From Pseudogymnoascus destructans (lineage: Eukaryota > Ascomycota > Leotiomycetes > Thelebolales > Thelebolaceae), in NCBI RefSeq assembly GCF_001641265.1, contig NW_020167521.1, positions 1,798,001-1,862,000 of the forward strand: 64,000 nt of DNA. The letters run 5' to 3'. This document shows, piece by piece, positions 42,928 through 52,932 of the stretch (the first letter of the stretch is position 1; every line of letters begins with the position of its first letter). The notes beneath the pieces are model-generated. The model was given only the letters and a program-made list of their open reading frames with translations. It was not told the origin of the DNA and did not search any database. The position numbers and the translations under genes are program-made.

Positions 42928-43842
42928 TTACGGTCGATTTCCTTTAATAGTAGCATTAAGGGGGCATTTGTCCTGGAAATGGCCGGGCTTGACACACTTG
43001 AAACAGTTTCCTGAGAACGCTGGGACTGCGGTCTTCACGCACTCCAGCATCATGGCTTGGGGAGGAACGTGGTTCGGGTAAACAGAGCAGGTGTGGCTCG
43101 AGTCAGCTTCGACGCCGACGCCTTTGCCGTATCCATGGTATGTGTGGACGTCCTTGCGAGACGTCGCTAAGGCAGTGGTCCTCATTGACTACGAGTCAGT
43201 CCCGAATCGAAGCGCTCCATTGTAGGAAGGTATGTTCTATCCCATCGCTGAGCGGAGTGATTCTCTCCGAGATGGTAGATTTCTTATAGCGAGTCGGTGG
43301 GTCCTCGGTGTGCATTCGTGATGTGCTTGGGATCGATGGAGAATGAAAGTCTTGAAGAGGCGGCAATTGAACTGTCGCAGGGGTGTTTGTGTGCGAGGCG
43401 TTCGTTGCTCTGCAGCTTCGACTGTGGGTATGGTGGCGTCCACCGGCGGTGTGGACGGGATTCTGGTCTGGGCTGCCGTCAGGGTAACTAGTAGATCCTT
43501 GACCTCCTGTATCTGTGCTTCGAGGTGGGCCATTCGACTCGGGATGTCTTCGGATGGCACAGCGGTCATAGCTGCAGCGGTGGTTTGTCTGGTAGTCATT
43601 CTGGGCAGTTGACCGTCGTTGTCTTGGGGTGTGTTTGATGTCAGCTTTTTTAACATATTGCCTCGGGTGTGTATCGGTATCGGTACGAAAGAGCTTGACT
43701 TCCGGTAGCTCGTAGCTATCAATGCTCTTGTCCACAATTTCCTCTGTGCTAGGAGAGGGTTCTTAAGGATCTTGTATCCTATTTGGCGCCAACGCGTCGG
43801 CGACTTTACCAGCTTGTTCTGAAGAATCAAACCCTGATCCAC
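42928..43842 (-). pseudogene. Gypsy gag with CCHC zinc knuckle
   Basis: Minus strand. The N-terminal frame from about 43612 (MTTRQTTAAAMTAVPSEDIP) carries a short coiled coil (MAHLEAQIQEVKDLLVTLTA). 43185-42928 contains CFKCVKPGHFQDKC, a CX2CX4HX4C nucleocapsid knuckle. The capsid part between them is short compared with typical Gypsy gag, so internal sequence may be missing. Confidence 0.75.
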
Positions 43843-43990
43843 TGGCTGTCTGTGAGATCTCTGGAATCACGGCTATTTGAAGTCGTCAGGTCTCTCCTCT
43901 GAAACATCACCGAGTCGCGGTCAATGTTGTAATGGTAGTTCTCCTTAGTCGTTCGGGTGTGGGATATTATTGAAGTACGGCTGTCCCCGG

Positions 43991-44917
43991 TGTCATACTG
44001 ACATTCGTTGCACTCAGTTTGCTATCAAACTCAAGAGCAAACTTGGAAATCTCCTCCTCAAAACCTACAAGTCACTATACATATTTTGGCTTATCACACC
44101 AACAACAAGAGCAATACTACTCAACGATTGCTACAACCATCTATGATTCATTACACGTCATCGCTCCTTAGTTACTGGGCCGATATTACCACATAGCATA
44201 TCTCTACAACCCTCTATGATTCATTACATGACATCACTCATACTACCACATGACATATCTCTACCAACTAGAGGCCTAGGAGCATGAACGATAGCTCTAA
44301 AAGCTCCTACGAACCTCTATAATTCATTACATGTCATCGCTCTTTAGTTACCCACAAGATTGGTTAAGTTATGACATAATTTGTCTATGACATAATTTGT
44401 CTATGACATAATTTGTCTATAGGGGTACTCTGACCTTGGACCTCCTTTTACTTCCTATAGGCTACAAACCTAAGAGATGGTTCTATGGGATTCTCTTACG
44501 TCGACTACAGTTACCAAGCCTGGTAAGTCATGGAAAGTCTTGGAAAATGAGAGAACTACACTCCTTTAGCATAAATAGGATTGCCCTTTCCTTAAGAAAG
44601 GGCAAGCAGACAATACAGTAAATCGACTATCACATACTTCCACGTCTTTTCCAAGCTTCCAAGCATTCATCTTGTTACTCCTTGTTTCTGAAAAGTCAGT
44701 GAGGTGTTAACCTCTGACTTACCCCTGAGTTCCCAGACTCAACATTTGTTGCAACTTGTCTGAACCACTTCACTACATCACACACCTGATTGCTGTGTTG
44801 TGGAATAGTCTAAGCTACGACCCTTTGGCTCTTTTTCCTAAGACAGTGTGTTGTCTTAGTAAATTCATCCCTTCCTTGGGTGGCTAGATTCTCACATCTG
44901 GTGCACCCACCATTACA
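43991..44917 (-). mobile_element. Solo LTR, family 2, with CCCGG target duplication
   Basis: 927 bp, TGTCATACTGAC...CACCATTACA, inserted between the primer site and gag of the Gypsy element; CCCGG at 43986-43990 and 44918-44922. It contains a triple tandem GACATAATTTGTCTAT repeat at about 44374-44421. It is younger than the Gypsy insertion. Confidence 0.95.
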
Positions 44918-44928
44918 CCCGGCAGGTG

Positions 44929-44943
44929 TGATCTTTTTTGTAT
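44929..44943 (-). other. Self-complementary primer-binding site of the Gypsy element
   Basis: Two bases inside the 5' LTR the minus strand reads ATACAAAAAAGATCA. Its reverse complement TGATCTTTTTTGTAT occurs within the LTR itself (13 of 15 bases in this element's 5' LTR at 45040-45052 on the opposite strand; all 15 in the solo LTR at 45369-45383). This is the arrangement of Tf1/sushi-type self-primed elements rather than tRNA priming. Confidence 0.6.
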
Positions 44944-44945
44944 AA

Positions 44946-45195
44946 TGTAAGGACACAGGGCACCCAGCTTACAGTAATAGCATATGAGAGTGCGAGTCGG
45001 AGGCTAAACGGATGCTATCCTATAGGTCTACTACGAAGGATACAAAAAAGATGATGAGGAACCCTGTTGGGTCAATCCCCTTAAGTACCCGAAACAACAG
45101 GTCCGACTCGGCTAACCTGCCCTAACTCTCCCCACGTGACCGTAACCTGTCCGACTCCGATCCCTTCTGTCACTGAGGGCGGAGGCATCCTTACA
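44946..45195 (-). repeat. Gypsy 5' LTR
   Basis: 250 bp, TGTAAGGACACAGG...GGCATCCTTACA; pairs with 37235-37485. Confidence 0.9.
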
Positions 45196-45219
45196 ATATA
45201 CAGCTGTTCACTTAGCGAT

Positions 45220-45478
45220 TGTAAGGATGCCTTCTCGTCTCTCATTCTAGGGAGTAGACTCTGGGTAGCTGCGGGGTTACGTGTGATCATTTGGGTGGGC
45301 TAACCGAGTCGGAACCGAGTCGGATGGTTTTCAGGTACTTAAGGGGATTGACCCAACGGGGTTCCTCATGATCTTTTTTGTATCCTTCATAGTAGACCTA
45401 TAGGATAGCATCCGTTTAGCCTCCGACTTGCACTCTCATATGCTATTTACTATGAGCTGGGTGCCCTGTATCCTTACA
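45220..45478 (+). mobile_element. Solo Gypsy LTR with GCGAT target duplication
   Basis: 259 bp, in the orientation opposite to the neighbouring Gypsy element; flanked by GCGAT at 45215-45219 and 45479-45483. It lies 24 bp from the 5' LTR, so the two form a short-spaced inverted pair. Confidence 0.95.
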
Positions 45479-45483
45479 GCGAT

Positions 45484-46437
45484 CCCTTGTAACCTTAGTG
45501 GCTACTATAGCTGCCTGTTCCCATAGTTGCTAGCAGCTGTGAGCTGCGATCGTAACACCTTAAGCTGTTGCTCCTTGTTAGGGTTGTAGGGTTGCTATTA
45601 GGCTTGAAAGTAGCATCGAGTTCTATAGGTTAGGGCTAATGACTCTTTGTTTGTCTTCTCTTCTAAGTCTAGTGTTAACTAGGTGGTCCCCCCTTCTTCT
45701 CAAGTTGCTGTTTATAGTGTCGGCTAATGACTCTTTGTTTGTCTTCTCTTCTAAGTCTAGTGTTAACTAGGTGGTCCCCCCTTCTTCTCAAGTTGCTGTT
45801 TATAGTGTCGGTTGTCAATCTTCTAGGCTAATTCAATCATCCTAAGGTCATCCGATTTGTCAGACCTTGAGATTTGGTCCTTTACATGGTCCTTTAGACC
45901 TGTGTAGAATTGGTCGCAGGTAGCCTCATCTCCCTAGTTAGTGAGTGTTGCATGCTGTTAAAACTTAGCAGTGTATGCAACTGCTAACCCTCTCTGCTTA
46001 AGAGCCTAGAGTGCCCTAACTACATTCCGTCATTCATCGATGTCTCTGAAGTTTGCCTTAAGTTGTTTAATGAATCTGCTCTAGGATACAAAAATCTCCT
46101 TCGTTTCTTAGCTGGCTTAGGTGTTGCATTTTCCTTCTGATGTTCGATAGGTCATGTAGTTAGCAAGGTAATTAGAGATCCATTCTAAGGCTAGTCCTTA
46201 TAAGAGGGCCAAATCCTATAGGATCTGTTCTACTTCTTGTGAAGTGTTTGGCGTTAAACGCCATCTATAGCTCTCTCTAGATGAGGAAACTCTTCAGCTT
46301 CTTGCGACCCATTAAAGGTATTAGGGAATGCAATCTTGAGTTTGCCTAAGGGATGAGCCTACGTGGCTTTGATGATAGGTTTAGTGGCTACCTTCCCCTT
46401 TGTTCTGACATTTGATCTAGTATCATTTCTAGCCATG
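45484..46437 (-). pseudogene. Degenerate retrotransposon gag
   Basis: On the minus strand a start at about 46437 reads MARNDTRSNVRTKGKVATKP and is followed by a gag-like segment (FPNTFNGSQEAEEF, then a PIEHQKENATPKPAKKRR stretch) interrupted by many TAA and TAG codons. A 112-bp block is tandemly duplicated at about 45609-45720 and 45721-45820. Position next to the LTR at 46479-46910 supports a truncated element. Confidence 0.55.
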
Positions 46438-46478
46438 TTGCTTTGTGTGTAAGCTGGTACCTCGTAGAAGTGGTGCTT

Positions 46479-46910
46479 AAAGTGTAATGCTGCTTCCTAT
46501 CTAATAGAATGCATAGAGGTTTCTTACATAAGGTTGACTTAACAGAGGAGGCAGGGGATTAAACACAAAGGCTTTCTAAGTAACACGTTATAGTATTGTA
46601 AAGAATACTATATTAAGTTGAGCATGAAGCTCCTATCTAAGGGAATACTATCTACTTATATAGTGGCGTCGTGCCTTATAGATAGTTGGGATAGTTGGGA
46701 TAGTTAGGATAGTTAGGATAGTTGGGCTTTTTCAAACTATCTAACTATCTACTATTTCAAACTATCTAACTATCTACTAGTTTGCCAACTATCCACTAGC
46801 TAGGTCACACTACAGCCTAGTCCTGCTAGCCTTGTGACTTATAAGTCACATTACTAGAGCCTAGCCCTGCTAGCCCTATAACCATGACGTTATGTTACCA
46901 TAGCCATAAC
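46479..46910 (-). mobile_element. 5' LTR of a truncated element, related to family 1
   Basis: It starts TGTAATGCTGC on the plus strand, shares with 35054-35409 and with family 1 the TATA-box block and the TCCTCTGTTAAG words, and carries GATAGTTGG tandem repeats at about 46683-46725. The distal end near CCATAACA is uncertain. Confidence 0.6.
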
Positions 46911-49166
46911 AGTTAGATGGCTGTGGCTACTGCCATCTAATGCTATTCAGAAAGCTAGACAAAGGAATAGGGGGGCTATAGGGTATATTCAGTAGATTCG
47001 AAGGCTAGATAGGAGGCATATTAGCCTAGAACGTTAACTAGAATGTTAAATAGGAAGTATTCATACTGTAATTATTATATATAGATTAATGGAATTATCA
47101 CCAACTTCATCTTCATATGTTAGAACATAGTTTTACAGCTAACCCAATTCAATTTAACTAACTACTTATAGATAGTAACCCTAGCTGCTACACTGTAGCA
47201 GCCGCAATTCTAATTAGGCAATTATGATGCTAAGCCTACTAGGGTTTAGATTTCCTACTACGGCTAGTTTTATGGGGCTGCTACAAAATAGAGCAGTGTT
47301 ACAGCAAATCTAAATTGCTCTACTACAAGGTAAAAAGTCCCTGGTACAGTTCCTGGTTAACGGCAGGTTGAACTCCTGGTCGCGCGACTCCTGGTCGACT
47401 CCTCCTCTCATGTCAAACGCGCATCTATACAGCTTCTGGGGTCCCCGAAAGCATCCCATGGCTTGAAGTCCGATTCGGCCCTGTTGCTATCTGTCACTCC
47501 TGTCACCGCTGTCGCCAGCGAGTGACGTTCACTTGAGCTCAGACATTGACTTTGAATGACCGTTGGTGGCGGTGACCTCAGATATCGAAGCTGACCATCC
47601 TTCAGTGACGGCAGAACTCGATATGCCGTGTTGAGCAGCTAAGTGTTTGCCCCTTGGAACCGCTTGTCCCGGAGTGTCTTACCGAAGTTAGAGCCCAATC
47701 ATGGCTCCAAGTCCTAGTTTCACGGGTAACCCAAAGTTCCACAAGGCTACTAGAGGTGTAGTAGAACACAAGAAAGCCGAGTCATGGCCATGCGGAGGGC
47801 GGTACCGTACATTGCAGTAAAGTTTAGTGACAGAGCCGTGAAATGGTTGAGCATCTTTTGAACCTAGACCATAGTTGCGCTTTTCTGTTCAAAACATGAC
47901 GGATATGCTTCGTATACAGCTCCCACCACCGCATGAAGAACTGGGACATTTGATCTCCCAAGACTCTGTGAAATTGGTCGCGAGCTATGGTGCATGGCAA
48001 TGACAATAAAACACGCGAAACGGGAGCTAGGTCAACCTGGGCTAGAGCATATGCGTCCTAGTTGCTTTTGAAAGTTGAGGAATTATTCCGGCCGCTCATT
48101 TCTCTCGAGACCGCAACATCACATCACAGTTCTGTGTCAGCTGATACTCTAGCTTGACACGCTTGCCCCCTTCTTTGGAACCTGACAACGATATATCTCG
48201 TGACGTAAGGTAAAGGGATGAAGAGAAGCGTCAACGCTAGAGCGGTCTGAAGATCCCCAATATTCAGGAGACCCCATCCACCACTGACTCCCAAACTCGA
48301 AATGACACTCTTAAAGACGGAAATACGATCAGTGTTGACAGTCAGGACAACAGCCAGGACATGGGAGTCCACATATCCTGGACCCTCAAAATTTCGCCTG
48401 GGACGACGTTCAACATTTTAACGGGGCCTGGATTCGAGGGCTGGCATCACAGATCTGGCGATCTTGAGGTCCCATCCCGAAGCCGCCTTTCTTCTGGATG
48501 TACGCACAGACGATTCTTCTGCATTTCCATCAGATAACGCTTCAAAGACCATCGTTGAGCTTAATTCCACAGCTCCAGGAAGATACCCATTTTTATACCA
48601 CTGTAGCTTGATCTTGTGTCCAGAACAGTATACGAGTGTGCATCCCCGCAATATTATCCCTTCTTTCCGAAGCCCAGCCCGTATTCTTATATATTGTAGT
48701 CGAGACTGTGATCTGCAGTTAATCCGGTCCTGTACGAGCCCATTCCTTCGCTCACAGACAAAAAAGTTCCCTATCAGCTGGCTCTTGGAACTCTTTAACA
48801 TCATAGGGAGTACGATGGATGAAATACAGCCACATCGAAAATAATCAAATAGGCCAATGAAGTATGGTTTCTAGAAGTTATTGTTTGACCACATCTGCCT
48901 TCGGATTACGTAACCGGTGGCTTCGGTGGAACGGGAGGTGTCCGTGCCCGCTAAACCTATTCAGTCGATCTGAATTCTTGCGTCACGCTACAGCTTTCCA
49001 CCATCTCCACCATAACTCCGACAAACAAATACCAGCTTTCCCCCACTGCCCAGCAAATCCCAAGACAACTCATCAATCTGGGCAATAGCAAACAAACATC
49101 AACGTTTTAGGGGACATTCCCCATCCACTAATCCAACACCGATAAGATACTCACCACACATCAACC
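46911..49166. other. Gene-poor, AT-rich then mixed region
   Basis: 46911-47340 is AT-rich relic DNA (words like CTACAAAATAGAGCAG resemble those near 34690). From 47340 composition returns to normal. A weak candidate lies on the minus strand: an open frame 48804-48418, then a hydrophobic frame 48372-48124 with two possible membrane segments. I do not recognise either and cannot join them with good splice signals. The last 300 bp are the promoter and leader of the next gene. Confidence 0.35.
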
Positions 49167-49958
49167 ATGAAGGTCCTCACCAAAGAACAAGAGGAGGCTC
49201 ACTACAAAGTCACTCTCAAAGGTGGCATGAAAGGTCTCGCCCTTGGCACAGCAATTGGTCTCACCGGCCTCGGTCTCGCAAGCCGCCGCTATGCCATCAT
49301 CCGCGGCCTTACCCTCCCCATGAAGTCCTTCCTCATCACCTCCTCCTCGACCTTCTGCGCCATCGTCGCCGCGGACCGCGCCTCGCGCAGCTACGAATTC
49401 GAGAGCATGCCGAAGAACCTGTACAAGGACCAGGCGTCGCGAGACATGGCGGTTGCACGGGAGAACGACACCACCTTCGATAAGTTCAAGCAGTGGGGTC
49501 GTGACAACAGATACCCCATTGTGACGGCGTCGTGGATTGCCAGCATGGGTGTTGCCCTGCAGCTGGTGCGCAACAACCCGTATCTGTCGAAGGCCCAGAA
49601 ATTGGTCCAGGCGAGAGTGTACGCTCAGGGTCTGACCCTGGCTGTGCTGGTCGTGACGGCACTCTTTGAGGTGGGAGACGCGAATAAGGGTAGGGGCAGA
49701 TGGGAGACAGTGATGGTCGTTGACCCCAATGATCCCGAGCACAAGCACATGATCGAGAAGAAGATTCACCACGAGATGTATCCTGGAGAGGATTTGTGGA
49801 AAGGTAAGCTAATCCTACTACGTCGGAGCGACGGATTCGTGTTTGAGCCGAGCTGACAGGTTATAGATATGGTGGAGGCCGAGGAGCAGAAGATCGCAGC
49901 CCGCAAGCAACAAGAGGGAGCAGCGGCGGCGGCGGCAACCAAGCAGGCCAAGAACTAA
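49167..49958 (+). CDS. rcf2: Rcf2-type respiratory supercomplex factor (HIG1 domain)
   Basis: Mitochondrial inner-membrane protein that associates with cytochrome c oxidase and helps organise III-IV supercomplexes in yeast. Exons 49167-49803 and 49867-49958, intron 63 nt; 242 aa. The N-terminus MKVLTKEQEEAHYKVTLKGG is typical of Rcf2 rather than Rcf1. A hydrophobic pair precedes the HIG1 domain at about residues 110-170 (FDKFKQWGRDNRYPIVTASW ... ARVYAQGLTLAVLVVTALFE). The C-terminus is an Ala-rich charged tail with a GCG codon run. The strongly C-ending codons mark it as a well-expressed core gene. Confidence 0.9.
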
Positions 49959-50822
49959 ACATCTCAAGTTGGAATATACGGAAAATACGGGAAAACGACG
50001 GCGATACCGCATATCTTCCTTTTAAGCGTGAACATTTTAACGAACACGAAGGCGTTGGGGAATCCGCGCAAGGACGCCCGGGATGTAAATAGGGCAGCAT
50101 CTTCTCTCTTTGGAGCATTTTCGGTTGGGCCAATTTTGTGCTCAAGCATTGTTAAATCTGTACTACTACTCGCGCAGCCGGCATATGGGCAAAGGCGGCG
50201 ATTGATACTCTCGCAAAATGCGATGAGGCTCGGGCTTTTATCAGTGGATAGATTAATTCGTTCATTTATTCAAAGACACCTTTTCCTCTCTTACCGTCCA
50301 TAAAATGCACCCCGCCATCCGTGCCACTCCAGTGCCATCCACATCAAGTGCCAAATGACTCTTTCATACCCAAGAAAATCTTCACCGGTTCAGCCCCGTC
50401 ATAAAAACCAATCCTCAGACGATAAACAAAAGCTGCAAATCCCGAAGCGCAGTGTGACGCATCCGACGTCCATCAGTAATTCTGTACCCCACAAAACCCC
50501 GTTCCACCGAGCGGCTTAGCCTTCATCCGGGACCTCCCGATTCGCCAAGCGCAAAAACTTTCACACCAACCGGGCGCGAATAGGAGTGCTCCCAGCATCC
50601 GGCCCTTCCACCATGGCTTGCTTACAACGCAACGGGCTCTCCTTGCGAACACCAGATCTGGGCCAGGCTTGGAAAAGCTCTAGACCGCCTAATGGAGGGG
50701 TAGCCACGTGCCAGCCATGTGAGGGAGAGTCAAGAGAGGGGTTAAACGCCAGCTGATCGTCGTCGTCATAAACCCCTCTCCTCTGGTGACTGCGAACCCG
50801 GCGCCCGGCCGCCCACGGCATC
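49959..50822. other. Convergent intergenic region, no feature seen
   Basis: 3' flanks of the Rcf2 gene (plus) and the Kelch gene (minus). ORFs here lack recognisable content. Confidence 0.4.
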
Positions 50823-52406
50823 CTAGACATCAATAGTATAATGCGAGATCTGGGAGTAATAAGCATGCACCGCCAGCTCGAGGATATACACATCCTCAAA
50901 TACCGTCACGCCGTCGAAGCCACCGATAACAAAGAGCCGACTATCATGCAGCACGGTGCCGTGGTATCCGCGCCCGCTCGGCGGCTTCCCGTAGATGATG
51001 CGCTTGTCCCACTGCATGTTGACGAGGTTGAGCAGCATGACCTCGTTGCTGTACTCGACGCCGTCGTGGCCGCCGATGACGAAGAGGTAGGACCCGACGA
51101 TCGTGGCGGTGTGAGAGAGGCGCGGGTATGACACGGGGATGTTGACAGGCTTCCAGTAGAGCGTGTCCACGTCGAAGACCCAGACGTCGCGGAAGCACTC
51201 CCCGCCGTCGGAGCCGCCGAAGATGATCAGTTTCGCGCCGACCATGTTGGCGGTGTGGTAGCCGCGCGCTTTGGGCTTGATGTCGCGGTCGGCGCGGAAT
51301 TTGAGGTCGTGTCGGTCGCCGGTTGGGGAGGAGGATGTGCTACTCGAAGGCGCGGAGATGAGCTTCCATGACATCTTGGTCACATCCGATACGTCTAGGC
51401 GCCACACGTCATTTAGGGCGCGCACGCCATCGCCGCCCCCAAAGACGTAGATACCGTTACGGTAGAGACATGCGGTGTGTGCTCTCCGCTTGCTGGGCGG
51501 GGTGCCGCTTATGACAGGCTTCAACCAGCGGAAGTTGACGGTATCTAGGACATAGACATCATTGTAGTATATGGGCCCGTCGCCTCCTCCGAAAATCACG
51601 AGCTTCTTGCCCACGGCGGTGCATGTCATGGCGCGCAGAGGCACTGGGAGGTCGCCTGTGACCAGGGGCGAGGACCAGTAGAAGGCGTCCGCATCAAAGA
51701 CATAGACTTCATCGAAGCAGGACCGTGAGTCGCAGCCGCCAAAAATGTAGATATTTGAACCTATGGCGGTTGTTGTATGTGCGCGGAGCGCGGTGTGAGG
51801 GGCGCCGGATGTGGGAGCGCGGGACCAGTACATGCCAGATGCTGGTGCAGGTAACACATCACGCTCTTCCTTCGTATCCGGCGGAGGAGGAAAGTATGCG
51901 TGTTTCCCAGTCTTCTTAGACTGGGATGGTGGCTTGGGGGTAGTGAGTGGTGTAGTTGAACTGCTTGTTGGCTTTCCTGCAATAGCGGAGGTTGACCGCA
52001 ACACTATCGGCCGGCGTTCGTTGGCAACTAAGCCGGCTGAAACTGCTGGAGATCCTTCACGGACAATCGGACTTATAACAGGCCCATTGCTCTCATGGAT
52101 TGAGGCAGGGAGCTTGGGAACTGAGGCACCAGCTACGGGGCTTCTTGCTGATGCTTGTGATTGAGATTGTGAGCGAGAGCGGGGGTCCTTGCTGCTGCTT
52201 CCTTTCTGCTTGTCGGTACTTTTAGTTGATAGATGGCCATGAGTATGGCTGCGTGAAGGGCCCTTGGCCTGAACTAGTTCTGAGTCTTCTGGGATATCGT
52301 CTGACCGAGTGTCCGTCGGAGATGACTGCATGATCTTTTGGGATCGTATGAACTTCGTCTTGAGCGGTGATCGCGTCTTGCCCAGGGACTTCCGCTGGTC
52401 AGCCAT
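50823..52406 (-). CDS. Kelch-repeat protein
   Basis: A single exon. I prefer the ATG at 52406 (MADQRKSLGKTRSPLKTK); the in-frame ATG at 52580 would add 58 residues of unlikely sequence. The N-terminal 200 residues are Ser/Pro-rich and disordered. Six Kelch blades follow, marked by YIFGGCD, LVIFGGGDG, YVFGGGDG, LIIFGGSDGG, FVIGGHDG and FVIGGFDG, each followed by the usual V(Y/W).(L/F)D strand. It should form one six-bladed propeller. No catalytic domain is seen, so a scaffold or cell-polarity (Tea1-like) role is possible but unproven. No BTB domain, unlike the gene at 19407. Confidence 0.8.
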   Translation of the reverse strand: MADQRKSLGKTRSPLKTKFIRSQKIMQSSPTDTRSDDIPEDSELVQAKGPSRSHTHGHLSTKSTDKQKGSSSKDPRSRSQSQSQASARSPVAGASVPKLPASIHESNGPVISPIVREGSPAVSAGLVANERRPIVLRSTSAIAGKPTSSSTTPLTTPKPPSQSKKTGKHAYFPPPPDTKEERDVLPAPASGMYWSRAPTSGAPHTALRAHTTTAIGSNIYIFGGCDSRSCFDEVYVFDADAFYWSSPLVTGDLPVPLRAMTCTAVGKKLVIFGGGDGPIYYNDVYVLDTVNFRWLKPVISGTPPSKRRAHTACLYRNGIYVFGGGDGVRALNDVWRLDVSDVTKMSWKLISAPSSSTSSSPTGDRHDLKFRADRDIKPKARGYHTANMVGAKLIIFGGSDGGECFRDVWVFDVDTLYWKPVNIPVSYPRLSHTATIVGSYLFVIGGHDGVEYSNEVMLLNLVNMQWDKRIIYGKPPSGRGYHGTVLHDSRLFVIGGFDGVTVFEDVYILELAVHAYYSQISHYTIDV

Positions 52407-52932
52407 CGTTTCTCTCAACCCTATAATCCCCCCCTTCGCATTGTCCTCTGTTGAAGTTGCCGTTTGTTTCGTCAGGAGGCTATCATATGAAATTATGAAG
52501 GAGGCTGTTAACATCCAAGTCGGTTCCCAACGCATAGACGCGTAAGATTGGGTTGGGGGTAGGTACCCACCCCTGTCCATAAGCCAAATAAATACGTCAA
52601 TGCTAATGCGACTGGCGCTGGAGGAATCTCGATATTAGTAAATAATCATTCCGAAAAGCTAAATATCATAAAAAGACACCGAGATAATATATGCCACTAC
52701 TAACAAGACTTTATAAACCAGCAAAAGGATTTATGGGAAAAGGAACAGGAACATTAATTACATGAAAGCCAATGGGGAGAGGGGTCCATTCAGCCTTACG
52801 CTAAGATAACACTCTATGGGCGAATCATCCACCGAAAAATATTGACCATGTCAATAATTGAACAACACTCTTCAACCAACGCATTCGAAAATTCTCGCGC
52901 TCTAGCCCGACTTCTACGACCAGTGCGGAAAG

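Larger units (their letters stand above)
37235..45195 (-). mobile_element. Ty3/Gypsy chromovirus, decayed, minus strand
   Basis: The LTRs of about 250 bp are at 37235-37485 (3') and 44946-45195 (5'), TGTAAGGA...TCCTTACA. Reading on the minus strand: self-complementary primer site, (inserted family 2 LTR), gag with a CCHC knuckle, aspartic protease, RT, RNase H, integrase with a chromodomain, then an antisense ORF, a polypurine tract (AGGAGGGGGG at 37488-37499) and the 3' LTR. Many frames are broken by TGA codons and indels. The flanks do not show a matching target duplication (ATAAG and ATATA), and the left flank (37178-37234) resembles internal family 2 LTR sequence. Confidence 0.9.

Noticed and set aside
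48418..48844. Overlapping ORFs on both strands before the Rcf2 gene
   Set aside because: Neither has recognisable features or convincing splice partners; left as an unassigned region.
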